Part shown: positions 1-6,374 of the stretch, piece after piece
Position numbering within the stretch: position 1 is the stretch's first letter
Layout: each line of letters begins with the position of its first letter
Assembly: GCA_009779455.1 (NCBI GenBank)
Contig: WREG01000036.1
Location: 1 to 12,801 of the forward strand
Length of the DNA stretch: 12,801 bases
Source of the DNA: Oscillospiraceae bacterium
GTDB lineage: Bacteria > Bacillota > Clostridia > Oscillospirales > Acutalibacteraceae
Direction of reading: 5' to 3'
Made by a program: the position numbers and the translations under genes
The notes under the pieces: model-generated
Database searches by the model: none
Told to the model about the DNA's origin: nothing
The model's input: only the letters and a program-made list of their open reading frames with translations

Positions 1-1155
1 CGGCCCATGCTCTACGGCCATTACGACGACGGGGAACGCTACGCCTTTTTCGCAAGGGCCGTGCTTGAAATTATTCCCCATATCGACTTTAAACCCGACA
101 TTATCCATTGCAACGACTGGCAGACGGCTCTTACCAACGTTTATTATTCCCTTCTTTACGCAAACAGCCCCGGATACGAGGGCATTAAAACAGTATTTAC
201 CATCCATAACATAGGATATCAGGGCGTATACGGCAAAGAGCTTATAGACGACGTTGTCGGGATAAGCCATAAAGACGCCGGCCTTTTGGAGTATGACGGC
301 GCGGTCAACCTTATGAAGGGCGGTGTCGAATGCGCGGACAGGGTCACTACGGTAAGCCCCACATATGCGAAGGAAATACTCGACCCGTGGTACTCCCACG
401 GCCTTGACGGCATATTGAGGGAGCGTTCCTTTAAAATCAAAGGTATTCTGAACGGCATTGACGCCGATTATTACAACCCGGAGACGGACAGGGATATATT
501 TGCAAACTATTCCGCCGAAAACATAAACGGAAAGCATAAAAACAAGCGCTGCCTTCAGGAATATTTAGGCCTCCCCGCGGTTTTCCCGGAAACCGGGAAT
601 AAAGGTGCGCCCCTTATCGGCATTGTGAGCCGCCTTGCGGAGCATAAAGGCTTTGACCTGATAAAAGCCGTATTGGAAGGCCTTATAGCGGAAAATGACG
701 TTCAAATAGCGGTTTTAGGCTCAGGGGACTTTGAATATGAGGAGTTTTTCAAGAACCTCTCCGTGAAATACCCGGATAAGCTGAAAGTGATAACCGGGTT
801 TTTCCCCGACCTCGCGAAAAAGATATACGCGGGCAGCGACATATTCCTTATGCCCTCAAAAAGCGAGCCCTGCGGCCTTTCGCAGATGGTCGCCCTGCGC
901 TACGGCTCGATTCCCGTCGTGCGCGAGACGGGCGGGCTGAAGGACAGCGTAACCGACAGCGGCGGCGGCGAAGGCAACGGCTTCACCTTTTCAAGCTACA
1001 ACGCCCATGATATGCTCCACGCCATTGAGCGCGCCATAACGGGATACGGGGATAAAAAAGGCTGGGATATCCTCGTGAAACGCGCGATGTCCTGCAATTT
1101 CGGGTGGGGGAGTTCGGCGAATGAGTATATTAAATTATATAAAGAATTATTATAA
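1..1155 (+). CDS. glgA: Glycogen synthase (ADP-glucose type, GT5), 5' end cut off by window
   Basis: Starch/glycogen synthase that transfers glucose from ADP-glucose to the growing alpha-1,4-glucan in the cytoplasm. The reading frame is open from base 1. About 384 codons are visible and family members are usually about 475-480 residues, so roughly 95 N-terminal residues, including the usual KTGG-type ADP-glucose loop, lie outside the window. Counting from the Met at base 7, the landmarks are LYGHYDDGER (2-11), CNDWQTAL (35-42), HNIGYQG (67-73), the second Rossmann domain opening GIVSRLAEHKGFDLI (205-219) and the catalytic signature SEPCGLSQ (286-293) followed by RETGGLKDSV (306-315). That Met is internal, not the start. 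The gene ends at TAA 1153-1155; the isomerase gene begins 70 bases later on the same strand. The family call is firm; the symbol rests on the GT5 signature. Confidence 0.96.
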   Translation, partial: RPMLYGHYDDGERYAFFARAVLEIIPHIDFKPDIIHCNDWQTALTNVYYSLLYANSPGYEGIKTVFTIHNIGYQGVYGKELIDDVVGISHKDAGLLEYDGAVNLMKGGVECADRVTTVSPTYAKEILDPWYSHGLDGILRERSFKIKGILNGIDADYYNPETDRDIFANYSAENINGKHKNKRCLQEYLGLPAVFPETGNKGAPLIGIVSRLAEHKGFDLIKAVLEGLIAENDVQIAVLGSGDFEYEEFFKNLSVKYPDKLKVITGFFPDLAKKIYAGSDIFLMPSKSEPCGLSQMVALRYGSIPVVRETGGLKDSVTDSGGGEGNGFTFSSYNAHDMLHAIERAITGYGDKKGWDILVKRAMSCNFGWGSSANEYIKLYKELL

Positions 1156-1168
1156 ATATACGAATTAC

Positions 1169-1187
1169 GGGCGGTTAATAACTGCCC
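1169..1187. other. 19-base imperfect palindrome between glgA and the isomerase gene
   Basis: GGGCGGTTA and TAACTGCCC flank a single central A at 1178, with one G-T mismatch. As RNA it could form a 6-bp stem with a 7-base loop, but no T-run follows it, so it is a poor terminator. It lies 39 bases before the isomerase start and could be an operator or a weak processing hairpin. Its function is unknown. Confidence 0.4.
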
Positions 1188-1225
1188 ATAATTTATAAAC
1201 ACACATATGAAAGGATTAGTACATT

Positions 1226-2089
1226 ATGGCACAATTCATTTTATCCGCGTTCGCGGACGAAGGAGCCCGCGAGGGCATTTTGGGGCAGATAGCCGTATTG
1301 AAGGAAAACGGCGTCTCTTACATCGAGCCGCGCGGGCTTGACCACGGCAACATATCCGAATACACGCCGGAACAGGCGAAAGAGCTGAAAAAAGTACTCG
1401 ACGACAGCGGGATAGGCGTTTCGGCGATGGGCTCCCCTTTCGGGAAAGTCCCGATAAGCCAGGACGACGAGGATTTTGAGGAGCATTTCGAGCTTTTCAA
1501 GGTGTGCGTCGAAAACGCGTGCATTTTGGGTACAGAAAACATCCGCATGTTCAGCTTCTATTTCGACGAGGGCGAGGCCTACGGGGATTATAAAGACCTT
1601 GTGTTCGAACGGCTGGCCATGTTCTCGGATTATTCGCTGAAAAGCGGCGTTTACTGCTGCCACGAAAACGAAAGGGGCATATACGGCAGCAACGACACCC
1701 GCTGCCTTGAAATCCTAAAGGCCTTTGAGGGCAAAATAAAGGGCGTTTTCGACCCGGCAAATTATATCCTCGACGGCGTCGAGATTCTGCCCGCCTATGA
1801 GATGCTGGAGCCTTACATAGAATATTTCCACGTTAAAGACGCCCGTTTCAGCGACAGGCGGATAGTCCCGGCGGGGAAAGGCGACGCCGGTTTCCCGGAG
1901 CTTTTGAAACGCTTCAAAAAAAAGGACGGGAAGCGGTTCCTTACAATCGAACCGCACTTAAAGGTGTTCAAGGGCTTTGCGGAACTTGAAAAAGAGGGCG
2001 GCGGCAACGTCATAGACGAGTTCGCCTACCCCGACAACAAAACCGCTTTCAAAGCGGCGGCGGACGCGATAAAAGAATTAATAAAATAA
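1226..2089 (+). CDS. Sugar phosphate isomerase/epimerase (xylose isomerase-like TIM barrel)
   Basis: A 287-residue single-domain protein of the AP endonuclease 2/xylose isomerase-like TIM-barrel family. Members isomerise or epimerise sugars, inositols or their phosphates using a divalent metal. Likely metal ligands sit at the ends of the barrel strands: CHENE (145-149), FDPANY (175-180), YFHVKDA (200-206) and TIEPHL (240-245), with PAGKGD (215-220) between the last two. IEPRGLDHGN near residues 33-42 is the usual early-strand segment. The ATG at 1226 has AAGGA at 1211-1215 ten bases upstream. It follows glgA by 70 bases and may be read from the same transcript, as I see no convincing promoter in the gap. 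A strong hairpin terminator follows at 2104-2145. The family is clear, but the substrate cannot be read from sequence; a sugar role fits the glycogen and Gfo/Idh neighbours. Confidence 0.88.
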   Translation: MAQFILSAFADEGAREGILGQIAVLKENGVSYIEPRGLDHGNISEYTPEQAKELKKVLDDSGIGVSAMGSPFGKVPISQDDEDFEEHFELFKVCVENACILGTENIRMFSFYFDEGEAYGDYKDLVFERLAMFSDYSLKSGVYCCHENERGIYGSNDTRCLEILKAFEGKIKGVFDPANYILDGVEILPAYEMLEPYIEYFHVKDARFSDRRIVPAGKGDAGFPELLKRFKKKDGKRFLTIEPHLKVFKGFAELEKEGGGNVIDEFAYPDNKTAFKAAADAIKELIK

Positions 2090-2103
2090 TTTCGCCCCAT
2101 ACA

Positions 2104-2145
2104 AAAAAACAAACGCCCCCAACTGAATGGGGGCGTTTGTTTTTT
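2104..2145. terminator. Strong bidirectional hairpin terminator
   Basis: A perfect 17-bp stem (2104-2120 with 2129-2145) encloses the 8-base loop AACTGAAT. The GC core CGCCCCC/GGGGGCG is flanked by an A-run on the left (2103-2109) and a T-run on the right (2140-2145), so it can terminate both the rightward isomerase transcript and the leftward small-peptide transcript that ends at 2152. Confidence 0.93.
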
Positions 2146-2151
2146 AATTGC

Positions 2152-2295
2152 TTATTCGGGATCTACGTCAGGATCTTCGGGATCCAATTCTTCAGCATCA
2201 TCGGCAAATAAGCCGGAAATGAACGCGAAAAGATCCTTCAGCGCATTGAAAAGAGCCTCAAGGAATAATACGATTGCATCAAATTCTCCGAACAT
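2152..2295 (-). CDS. Small acidic amphipathic peptide, copy 1 (47 aa)
   Basis: Unrecognised 47-residue protein starting MFGEFDAIVL. Residues 5-30 form one probable amphipathic helix rich in Phe and Leu. The tail (31-47) is almost entirely Asp, Glu and Pro (ADDAEELDPEDPDVDPE). There is only one Lys, no Arg and no Cys. There is no signal peptide with a basic start, so secretion, if any, would be leaderless. The start is fixed by GGAGG at 2305-2309, 9 bases upstream of the ATG, and by a promoter at 2341-2369. It is clearly related to the next small gene at 2475-2624: across 26 aligned residues 9 are identical (F5, F11, L12, L15, F16, L19, K20, F23, F30) and most of the rest of the hydrophobic pattern is kept. 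The strong promoter, ribosome site and terminator argue for a real gene. Function is unknown; by size, acidity and tandem copies it loosely recalls beta-type phenol-soluble modulins, a resemblance of character rather than homology. Confidence 0.8.
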   Translation of the reverse strand: MFGEFDAIVLFLEALFNALKDLFAFISGLFADDAEELDPEDPDVDPE

Positions 2296-2304
2296 AATGA
2301 TTAA

Positions 2305-2309
2305 CCTCC
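2305..2309 (-). promoter_or_regulatory. Ribosome binding site of small peptide 1
   Basis: GGAGG on the minus strand, 9 bases before the ATG at 2295-2293. The same core and spacing precede small peptide 2. Confidence 0.85.
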
Positions 2310-2338
2310 GTTTTTTATTATTTTTTTTAACCGTGGAT

Positions 2339-2369
2339 ATATGTTAACACACTGTAAATCAAAAATCAA
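2339..2369 (-). promoter_or_regulatory. Promoter of small peptide 1 with shared 19-base motif
   Basis: Minus-strand -35 TTGATT (2369-2364), a 17-base spacer ending in TGT (extended -10), and -10 TAACAT (2346-2341). The expected start of transcription is near 2334, giving a leader of about 38 bases. The stretch TTACAGTGTGTTAACATAT (2357-2339) matches the second peptide promoter at 17 of 19 bases, including the normally unconstrained spacer. Confidence 0.85.
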
Positions 2370-2423
2370 CTGTTTATGTAAAAATTCAAACAAACACAAT
2401 ATTTTCGCAACATTTTATTGTTT

Positions 2424-2455
2424 AAAAAAATAAACGCTTTCCCGTTAAGAAAGCG
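2424..2455 (-). terminator. Terminator of small peptide 2
   Basis: A 7-bp stem CGCTTTC (2435-2441)/GAAAGCG (2449-2455) with a 7-base loop. Read on the minus strand it is followed by a T-rich run (complement of the A-run 2424-2434). It lies 20 bases after the stop codon of small peptide 2, so the two peptide genes are separate transcripts unless read-through occurs. Confidence 0.85.
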
Positions 2456-2474
2456 CTCATTTAAAGCAGGCTTA

Positions 2475-2624
2475 TTAGCCTTCCTCGCCTTCAGGATCAT
2501 TGTTGCCAAAATTGAAAATTGCCCTCAGTTTTTCAAAGATTTCCTTCAGCATTTCGAAAAGCTGGTTGAGGAAATCCGTCAATGACGTGAAGTCAAAGTT
2601 CGAGTTGAAATTCATTCCGTCCAT
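2475..2624 (-). CDS. Small acidic amphipathic peptide, copy 2 (49 aa)
   Basis: Unrecognised 49-residue protein starting MDGMNFNSNF. Residues 12-37 form a Phe/Leu-rich amphipathic helix aligned with residues 5-30 of peptide 1. A short Asn/Gly/Pro/Glu tail (NFGNNDPEGEEG) follows. It has two Lys and one Arg against about ten acidic residues, and no Cys. The frame is open further upstream to 2687, but that would run through the -10 box. GGAGG at 2634-2638, 9 bases before the ATG at 2624-2622, fixes the start. A second in-frame ATG at 2615 is too far from this site (18 bases). The promoter lies at 2678-2706 and the terminator at 2424-2455. Function is unknown. The conserved helix, shared promoter motif and distinct tails suggest a duplicated pair that acts together or a small multicopy family. 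Confidence 0.82.
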   Translation of the reverse strand: MDGMNFNSNFDFTSLTDFLNQLFEMLKEIFEKLRAIFNFGNNDPEGEEG

Positions 2625-2633
2625 TTTTTTTCG

Positions 2634-2638
2634 CCTCC
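2634..2638 (-). promoter_or_regulatory. Ribosome binding site of small peptide 2
   Basis: GGAGG on the minus strand, 9 bases before the ATG at 2624. It rules out the longer upstream start of the same frame. Confidence 0.85.
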
Positions 2639-2675
2639 GATAATAAAAATTTTTGCGCCGTTTTGGATGATGGGA

Positions 2676-2706
2676 ATATGTTAACATATTGTAACGTGTT
2701 TGTCAA
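2676..2706 (-). promoter_or_regulatory. Near-consensus promoter of small peptide 2 with 16-base palindrome
   Basis: Minus-strand -35 TTGACA (2706-2701, perfect), a 17-base spacer ending in TGT, and -10 TAACAT (2683-2678). The expected transcription start is near 2671, giving a leader of about 46 bases. A perfect palindrome AATATGTTAACATATT (2675-2690) covers the -10 box, a good position for a repressor. Bases 2694-2676 carry the 19-base motif shared with peptide 1. Confidence 0.9.
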
Positions 2707-2721
2707 TCTCAATTTTAAATT

Positions 2722-2745
2722 TAAACGTTTATTCATAAATGAACG
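2722..2745 (-). terminator. Weak hairpin at the end of the acyltransferase gene
   Basis: CGTTTAT (2726-2732) pairs with ATGAACG (2739-2745), with one G-T pair and a 6-base loop. The acyltransferase stop codon lies in the stem. On the minus strand it is followed only by TTTAAATTT, so termination may be partial. Confidence 0.45.
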
Positions 2746-3439
2746 CGTTTTCTATCATTGCCCTTATTTTCGGCCCGATTTCCCTGAATTCTTCCCTTTC
2801 CATCCCTTTCGGGCAGACAGGCGGCATAATTTTGATTTTTACCGCTGCCGGGCGGATTTTGTGTTCCGCCTCCCATACCTTATCGGTGCCGCATATTGCG
2901 ACGGGCACGATTGGCACGCCCGCTTTCTGCGCCATTTTGAACGCCCCGTTTTTGAATTCGCCGATTTTGCCGCCCTTCCCCCTCGTCCCCTCCGGGAAGA
3001 TTATCATGCTTCTGCCTTCTTTCAGGAATTCCGTGGCTTCCGCTATTGATTTTACGGCCGCCCTCGGATTGTCCCTGTCTACAAACACGGAACACAGATG
3101 CTTCATCCACGTTTTTAAAAACGGGACTTTTTCAAGCTCTTTTTTCATGACAAACCCGCATTGGTCAACATACCCCGCCATTATAGCCGGGTCGAACATG
3201 CCCAAGTGGTTGGCGCAGTAAACAACGCTCCCCTCGGGGATGTTTTCGCGCCCCGCCACTTCCACTTTAATGCCCGCCAAAGCGGACATCTTAACGGCAA
3301 TATTTTTGACCGTTTTTTTCGTGACGGCGTCTTTTTTTTCAGTTTCGCCCTTTTTTGCCAGCATATTAAGCCTTATCGACCTGGGTACCAAGGCGACAAG
3401 CCTTATAGCCAGCACGGCGAACCAGATGGCTGTACGCAA
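2729..3439 (-). CDS. plsC: 1-acyl-sn-glycerol-3-phosphate acyltransferase (PlsC-type)
   Basis: Membrane-associated acyltransferase that adds the second acyl chain to lysophosphatidic acid in phospholipid synthesis. In the 239-residue numbering from the GTG at 3448, the landmarks are a hydrophobic N-terminal anchor (about 5-22), block I NHLGMFD with catalytic H81 and D86, block II/III FVDRD (122-126), FPEGTRGKGG (151-160) and VPIVPVAI (178-185). Length fits the family. The start is uncertain: the GTG at 3448 overlaps the only good ribosome site (GAGGG, 3452-3448), whereas a TTG at 3439, codon 4 of that frame, sits 8 bases downstream of it, so I place the start there (236 aa). It follows the exonuclease gene by about 84 bases containing an inverted-repeat element. 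The exact lysophospholipid substrate is inferred from the family. Confidence 0.9.
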   Translation of the reverse strand: MRTAIWFAVLAIRLVALVPRSIRLNMLAKKGETEKKDAVTKKTVKNIAVKMSALAGIKVEVAGRENIPEGSVVYCANHLGMFDPAIMAGYVDQCGFVMKKELEKVPFLKTWMKHLCSVFVDRDNPRAAVKSIAEATEFLKEGRSMIIFPEGTRGKGGKIGEFKNGAFKMAQKAGVPIVPVAICGTDKVWEAEHKIRPAAVKIKIMPPVCPKGMEREEFREIGPKIRAMIENAFIYE

Positions 3440-3460
3440 AATAAACACCCTCTTTTTTTA

Positions 3461-3528
3461 GTTGAGAGTTGAGAGAAATTTGACTTTGAGAATGCGCACT
3501 ATAAAAAATTTAACTCTCAATTCTCAAC
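3461..3528. repeat. 68-bp inverted-repeat element (MITE-like or intergenic hairpin)
   Basis: Left arm GTTGAGAGTTGAGAG (3461-3475) is the inverse complement of right arm CTCTCAATTCTCAAC (3514-3528) at 14 of 15 positions. The adjoining AAATTT segments (3476-3481 and 3506-3511) can extend the pairing with a 2-base bulge. The right arm supplies the stop codon of the exonuclease gene (TGA, 3526-3524). The same CTCAATTCTCAAC-like sequence occurs near 11264 and 12658. No target-site duplication is evident. Confidence 0.6.
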
Positions 3529-4288
3529 TCATAATCAGCCCCACGGGGCAGTGATCCGACCCATATACGTCCGGATAAATCTTCGCGTCGGCTATTTTAT
3601 CCTTCAGCCTGTCCGAAACAAGAAAATAGTCTATCCGCCACCCCGAATTGTTTTTCCTGGCGTTAAAACGGTAAGACCACCATGTATAGGCCCCCGTTGC
3701 GCCGGGGTGCATATGGCGGAAGGTATCAGTAAAGCCGCTTTCCAAAAGCCCTGTCAGCTTCCCCCGCTCCTCGTCGGTGAACCCGGCGTTCCTTCTGTTT
3801 GTTTTCGGGTTCTTCAAGTCGATTTCATTGTGCGCCACGTTTAAGTCCCCGCATATTATCACGGGCTTGCGCGCGTCAAGCTTTAATAAGTATTGACGGA
3901 AAGCGTCCTCCCATTCCATGCGGTATGGAAGCCGCGCCAGCTCGTCCTTTGAATTCGGCGTATATACGTTGACAAAAAAATAATCTTTGTATTCAAGACA
4001 TATGACCCGGCCTTCGCTGTCGTGTTCGGGGGCGGAAATCCCGTATGCAGCGCCGAGCGGCTTTTCTTTTGAAAAAACAGCCGTGCCTGAATAGCCTTTT
4101 TTTTCGGCGTAATTCCAATACCCGCAATATCCGTCAGGGTTTAAGTCAATTTGCCCTTCCTGCAATTTTGTTTCCTGTAGGCAAAAAACATCGGCGTCAA
4201 AATCTTTGAAAATACCCTCAAACCCTTTTGACGCCAAAGCCCTAAGACCGTTTACGTTCCATGAAATAAATTTTTTCAATGCTTTCAC
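3524..4288 (-). CDS. xth: Exodeoxyribonuclease III / AP endonuclease
   Basis: Mg-dependent exonuclease III-family enzyme that cuts at abasic sites and trims 3' ends in base excision repair. Its 254 residues match the usual length. Landmarks: SWNVNGLRAL (9-18, metal-region N11), LQETKL (37-42, metal ligand E39), GYSGTAVF (65-72), YTP (109-111), CGDLNVAHNEIDLKNPK (146-162, D148 and N150), RIDYFLVSDRL (218-228) and YGSDHCPVGL (242-251) with the catalytic Asp-His pair D245/H246. It starts at GTG 4288, overlapping the end of the esterase gene by 4 bases (GTGA), which suggests translational coupling. A TTG at 4279 would give the more typical opening MKKFISWNVNGLRA, and neither start has a strong ribosome site. 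The last codons fall in the inverted-repeat element. Confidence 0.96.
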   Translation of the reverse strand: MKALKKFISWNVNGLRALASKGFEGIFKDFDADVFCLQETKLQEGQIDLNPDGYCGYWNYAEKKGYSGTAVFSKEKPLGAAYGISAPEHDSEGRVICLEYKDYFFVNVYTPNSKDELARLPYRMEWEDAFRQYLLKLDARKPVIICGDLNVAHNEIDLKNPKTNRRNAGFTDEERGKLTGLLESGFTDTFRHMHPGATGAYTWWSYRFNARKNNSGWRIDYFLVSDRLKDKIADAKIYPDVYGSDHCPVGLIMS

Positions 4289-6162
4289 ATCATTTTCTTC
4301 TTATTGACAAACCGAACCGCCCCCCACGAAGCCGTACCCAGAGACAGCACGGTAAACAGCGATATCCAGGCCTTCGTACCCGGGCTTAACGTCTCCGGCT
4401 CTTCCGGCGGCAGAGCGCCGTATTCGACCTCCTGCGGTGAAGGAGGCACCAATATATAACCCAAATCGCCATATGGGTCGCTATATTCCTGAGTTTCCTC
4501 AGTCGTATTATACATCGGCATAAGATTTTGTGTGGTAATAAAATAGTTCTGCGTTGTGGTGACGTGCGGGGACGTGGCGTAAATCTGCTCATGCTGGCCG
4601 GCCGTGGTCACCTCTTCCGGCGGAGCCGTAGCAGGTTCTTCCGTGTAGGGGGTGTTCGGTGTATAATTATTTTGATCCGGAGGATTATCCGCATTATTAT
4701 CCGTGTTAACGGGCGGCATTGAAACGGTTGTAGTCGGCGCGGCCGTCGTCAGCGTCGTCGTAGTTGTCGCTTTCTGCTGGACGGGCGAAGTCCTCGGAAC
4801 GCCGCCCCTTCCGCTGTTGTATGTCGTCACTATAGGCTCAAACCTGTTTTTATCCAGCCCGAAATACGAAAGAGGCGTCAGGTCGGCCATAACGCGGCAG
4901 CCCATCTCCGACAGATGCGCCCCGTCCGTCGAATACCCTTCTTTAAACTTGGACCTTCTGTTCGGGTCCCTCATTGAGTCAAGGTTTATAAACCCGTTGC
5001 ACCCGGACGAATATTCGAGCCAAAAATTTAAGTTTATAAGGACGTTTTCGGCCTCCTGCGTCCATTGGAGATCCGGCTCGCCGCCCGAAGCGCCGCCCAC
5101 GAAATCCCTCGTATACCCTTCCCACGGCGTCCGGCTCATAAAATATATCGTTATGCCTTTGTCCTTCGCCATGTTTATAATCTTTGTATATCCGCCGATT
5201 ATATCGTCTTCCGAAGCGTAGGGGGCTTTGCCTATCATGCTTTTCGTCATCGGGTGAAGAACATCGTTGATCCCTTCTTTGACAACTATATATTTTACAC
5301 CCGGCTGTTCAAGCGCGTCGTCCGTGAACCGCGAAAGAAGGGATTTCCCGTACAAATAGCCGAGCAGGCCCACGCCGTCGCCGTCGTAAAGTATGCGGTT
5401 GCCTATTATCCCCTGCTGCAAAACCCCTATGTTCTTAACCCCGCCCAAGACCAGTTTTTCCGCGAGATAATAAGGGTATTTGTTTACCACGGTTGAATCG
5501 CCTATGATTACGATGGAAAACGCGTCTTTTGCGTAAACGTCCGCGCCGCAAAGGTAGGGGCAGACGTAATATGTCATGGAGCCGCTTTCAAGGGTCATAT
5601 GCCTCGGGTTGGACAAATCCTCGTTGAAAATCTTGTTCCCGAGCGTTGAAATATATGTATTCCCCCCGTAAAGACCTGCCGTCTGGAGCGGGGCGTAGCT
5701 GACATAATAGCTGACGCTCAATTTTTCAAGCGAAACCACGCTCATGTCTATAGGATCCGAAACAACATATCCGCTCGGGGGCAGGGTGACGCTGCTTTGC
5801 CCGCCAAACGTCACGCTTACGCTCGTGTCCGGCACAATTGCGGTGTCTGAATTTATGTCCGTCCTGGCCAGGGCCACTTCGTTTATTTTCACATTGCCTT
5901 TCCCGTATTTGTTTGTAAAGCGCAGACGGACCTGGTCCCCTCCCAGTGTCATCTGTATGACCGTCCTCAGCGTCGAAGTCATAATAAAGTCGTTCCCTGC
6001 CCCTGTCCCGATCAGGATGCTCGCGGGTACGGGGCTTGTACTCCATGAGCCAACCCATGAATAGCCGTCGGCCGATTTAGCTTCGGCCGCGTCCGCGGAA
6101 AAGGCAAAAAGCAGCGGGAACAGCAATAACGCGATAAAAATTACAGATAATACCTTCTTCAT
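4285..6162 (-). CDS. Secreted, membrane-anchored SGNH/GDSL-type esterase
   Basis: Surface hydrolase likely to remove acetyl or other acyl groups from polysaccharide. Numbering from the upstream ATG at 6180 (631 aa): signal peptide about 7-32 (MKKVLSVIFIALLLF, cleavage near ADA-AEA); a beta-rich N-terminal domain with WVGSWSTSP (42-50) and LRTVIQMTLGGDQVRLRFTN (71-90), the usual front domain of polysaccharide-active SGNH enzymes; SGNH blocks GDST with nucleophile S229, GIIGN (257-261), GIND with N305, and DGAH with D419 and H422; a Thr/Pro/Glu-rich linker of about 135 residues (465-600); a transmembrane helix (about 603-624) and a KKK tail. All four SGNH residues are present, so it should be active. 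I prefer the ATG at 6162 because AGAGGG lies 8 bases before it; the ATG at 6180 has no ribosome site. The substrate is not readable. Confidence 0.9.
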   Translation of the reverse strand: MKKVLSVIFIALLLFPLLFAFSADAAEAKSADGYSWVGSWSTSPVPASILIGTGAGNDFIMTSTLRTVIQMTLGGDQVRLRFTNKYGKGNVKINEVALARTDINSDTAIVPDTSVSVTFGGQSSVTLPPSGYVVSDPIDMSVVSLEKLSVSYYVSYAPLQTAGLYGGNTYISTLGNKIFNEDLSNPRHMTLESGSMTYYVCPYLCGADVYAKDAFSIVIIGDSTVVNKYPYYLAEKLVLGGVKNIGVLQQGIIGNRILYDGDGVGLLGYLYGKSLLSRFTDDALEQPGVKYIVVKEGINDVLHPMTKSMIGKAPYASEDDIIGGYTKIINMAKDKGITIYFMSRTPWEGYTRDFVGGASGGEPDLQWTQEAENVLINLNFWLEYSSGCNGFINLDSMRDPNRRSKFKEGYSTDGAHLSEMGCRVMADLTPLSYFGLDKNRFEPIVTTYNSGRGGVPRTSPVQQKATTTTTLTTAAPTTTVSMPPVNTDNNADNPPDQNNYTPNTPYTEEPATAPPEEVTTAGQHEQIYATSPHVTTTQNYFITTQNLMPMYNTTEETQEYSDPYGDLGYILVPPSPQEVEYGALPPEEPETLSPGTKAWISLFTVLSLGTASWGAVRFVNKKKMM

Positions 6163-6185
6163 CATATCTTCCCTCTTCATTCAAA

Positions 6186-6201
6186 GACGGTTCCGGCCGT
6201 C
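6186..6201 (-). other. Small hairpin in the esterase leader
   Basis: GACGG (6186-6190) and CCGTC (6197-6201) can pair around a 6-base loop. It sits in the predicted leader between the promoter and the ribosome site. Only five pairs form, so this is a weak call. Confidence 0.3.
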
Positions 6202-6224
6202 CCTATAGATTATTTTCCATTATT

Positions 6225-6253
6225 ATTTTATCACTTGAAAAAAGGTAAGTCAA
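6225..6253 (-). promoter_or_regulatory. Promoter of the esterase-exonuclease unit
   Basis: Minus-strand -35 TTGACT (6253-6248), a 17-base spacer ending TGA (extended -10), and -10 TAAAAT (6230-6225). Transcription should start near 6218, leaving about 56 bases before the preferred ATG at 6162. Confidence 0.85.
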
Positions 6254-6313
6254 CAAATAATGTATAATTTTACAAATTGTTTGCAACTTATAAAATTTAT
6301 TGTAAATAATATA

Positions 6314-6342
6314 TTTACTTTTTATTATTTACGTGGTAAAAT
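6314..6342 (+). promoter_or_regulatory. Promoter of the radical SAM-aldehyde dehydrogenase unit
   Basis: -35 TTTACT (6314-6319), a 17-base spacer ending TGG (extended -10), and -10 TAAAAT (6337-6342), divergent from the esterase promoter. The arms TTTAC and GTAAA around GTG (6328-6340) overlap the -10 and could be an operator. Predicted transcription start is near 6349, downstream of the GTG at 6333 and at the ATG at 6348, so neither is a good start codon. Confidence 0.7.
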
Positions 6343-6374
6343 ATATCATGATTATATTATGGGGAGTGTTTGAA

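Noticed and set aside
2435..2455. Hairpin as part of a riboswitch or attenuator for peptide 1
   Set aside because: It lies upstream of the peptide 1 promoter and immediately after the peptide 2 stop with a T-run on the minus strand, so it is simply the terminator of peptide 2.
2625..2687. Longer N-terminus of small peptide 2 beginning MLTYSHHPKRR
   Set aside because: That start lies inside the promoter and leader; the GGAGG at 2634-2638 points to the ATG at 2624.
2663..3472. Several long open frames on the + strand opposite the acyltransferase gene
   Set aside because: They mirror the minus-strand gene, lack ribosome sites and show no recognisable family, while the minus-strand frame carries the HxxxxD and FPEGTR motifs.
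4703..5496. Open frames on the + strand opposite the esterase, one with Val-rich runs
   Set aside because: The Val runs are the antisense of the Thr-rich linker codons; there is no start signal, and the minus-strand frame has all the SGNH blocks.
6163..6180. Esterase start at ATG 6180 (MKREDMM)
   Set aside because: No ribosome site precedes it, and AGAGGG lies inside those codons, correctly spaced for ATG 6162, which gives a standard signal peptide start.
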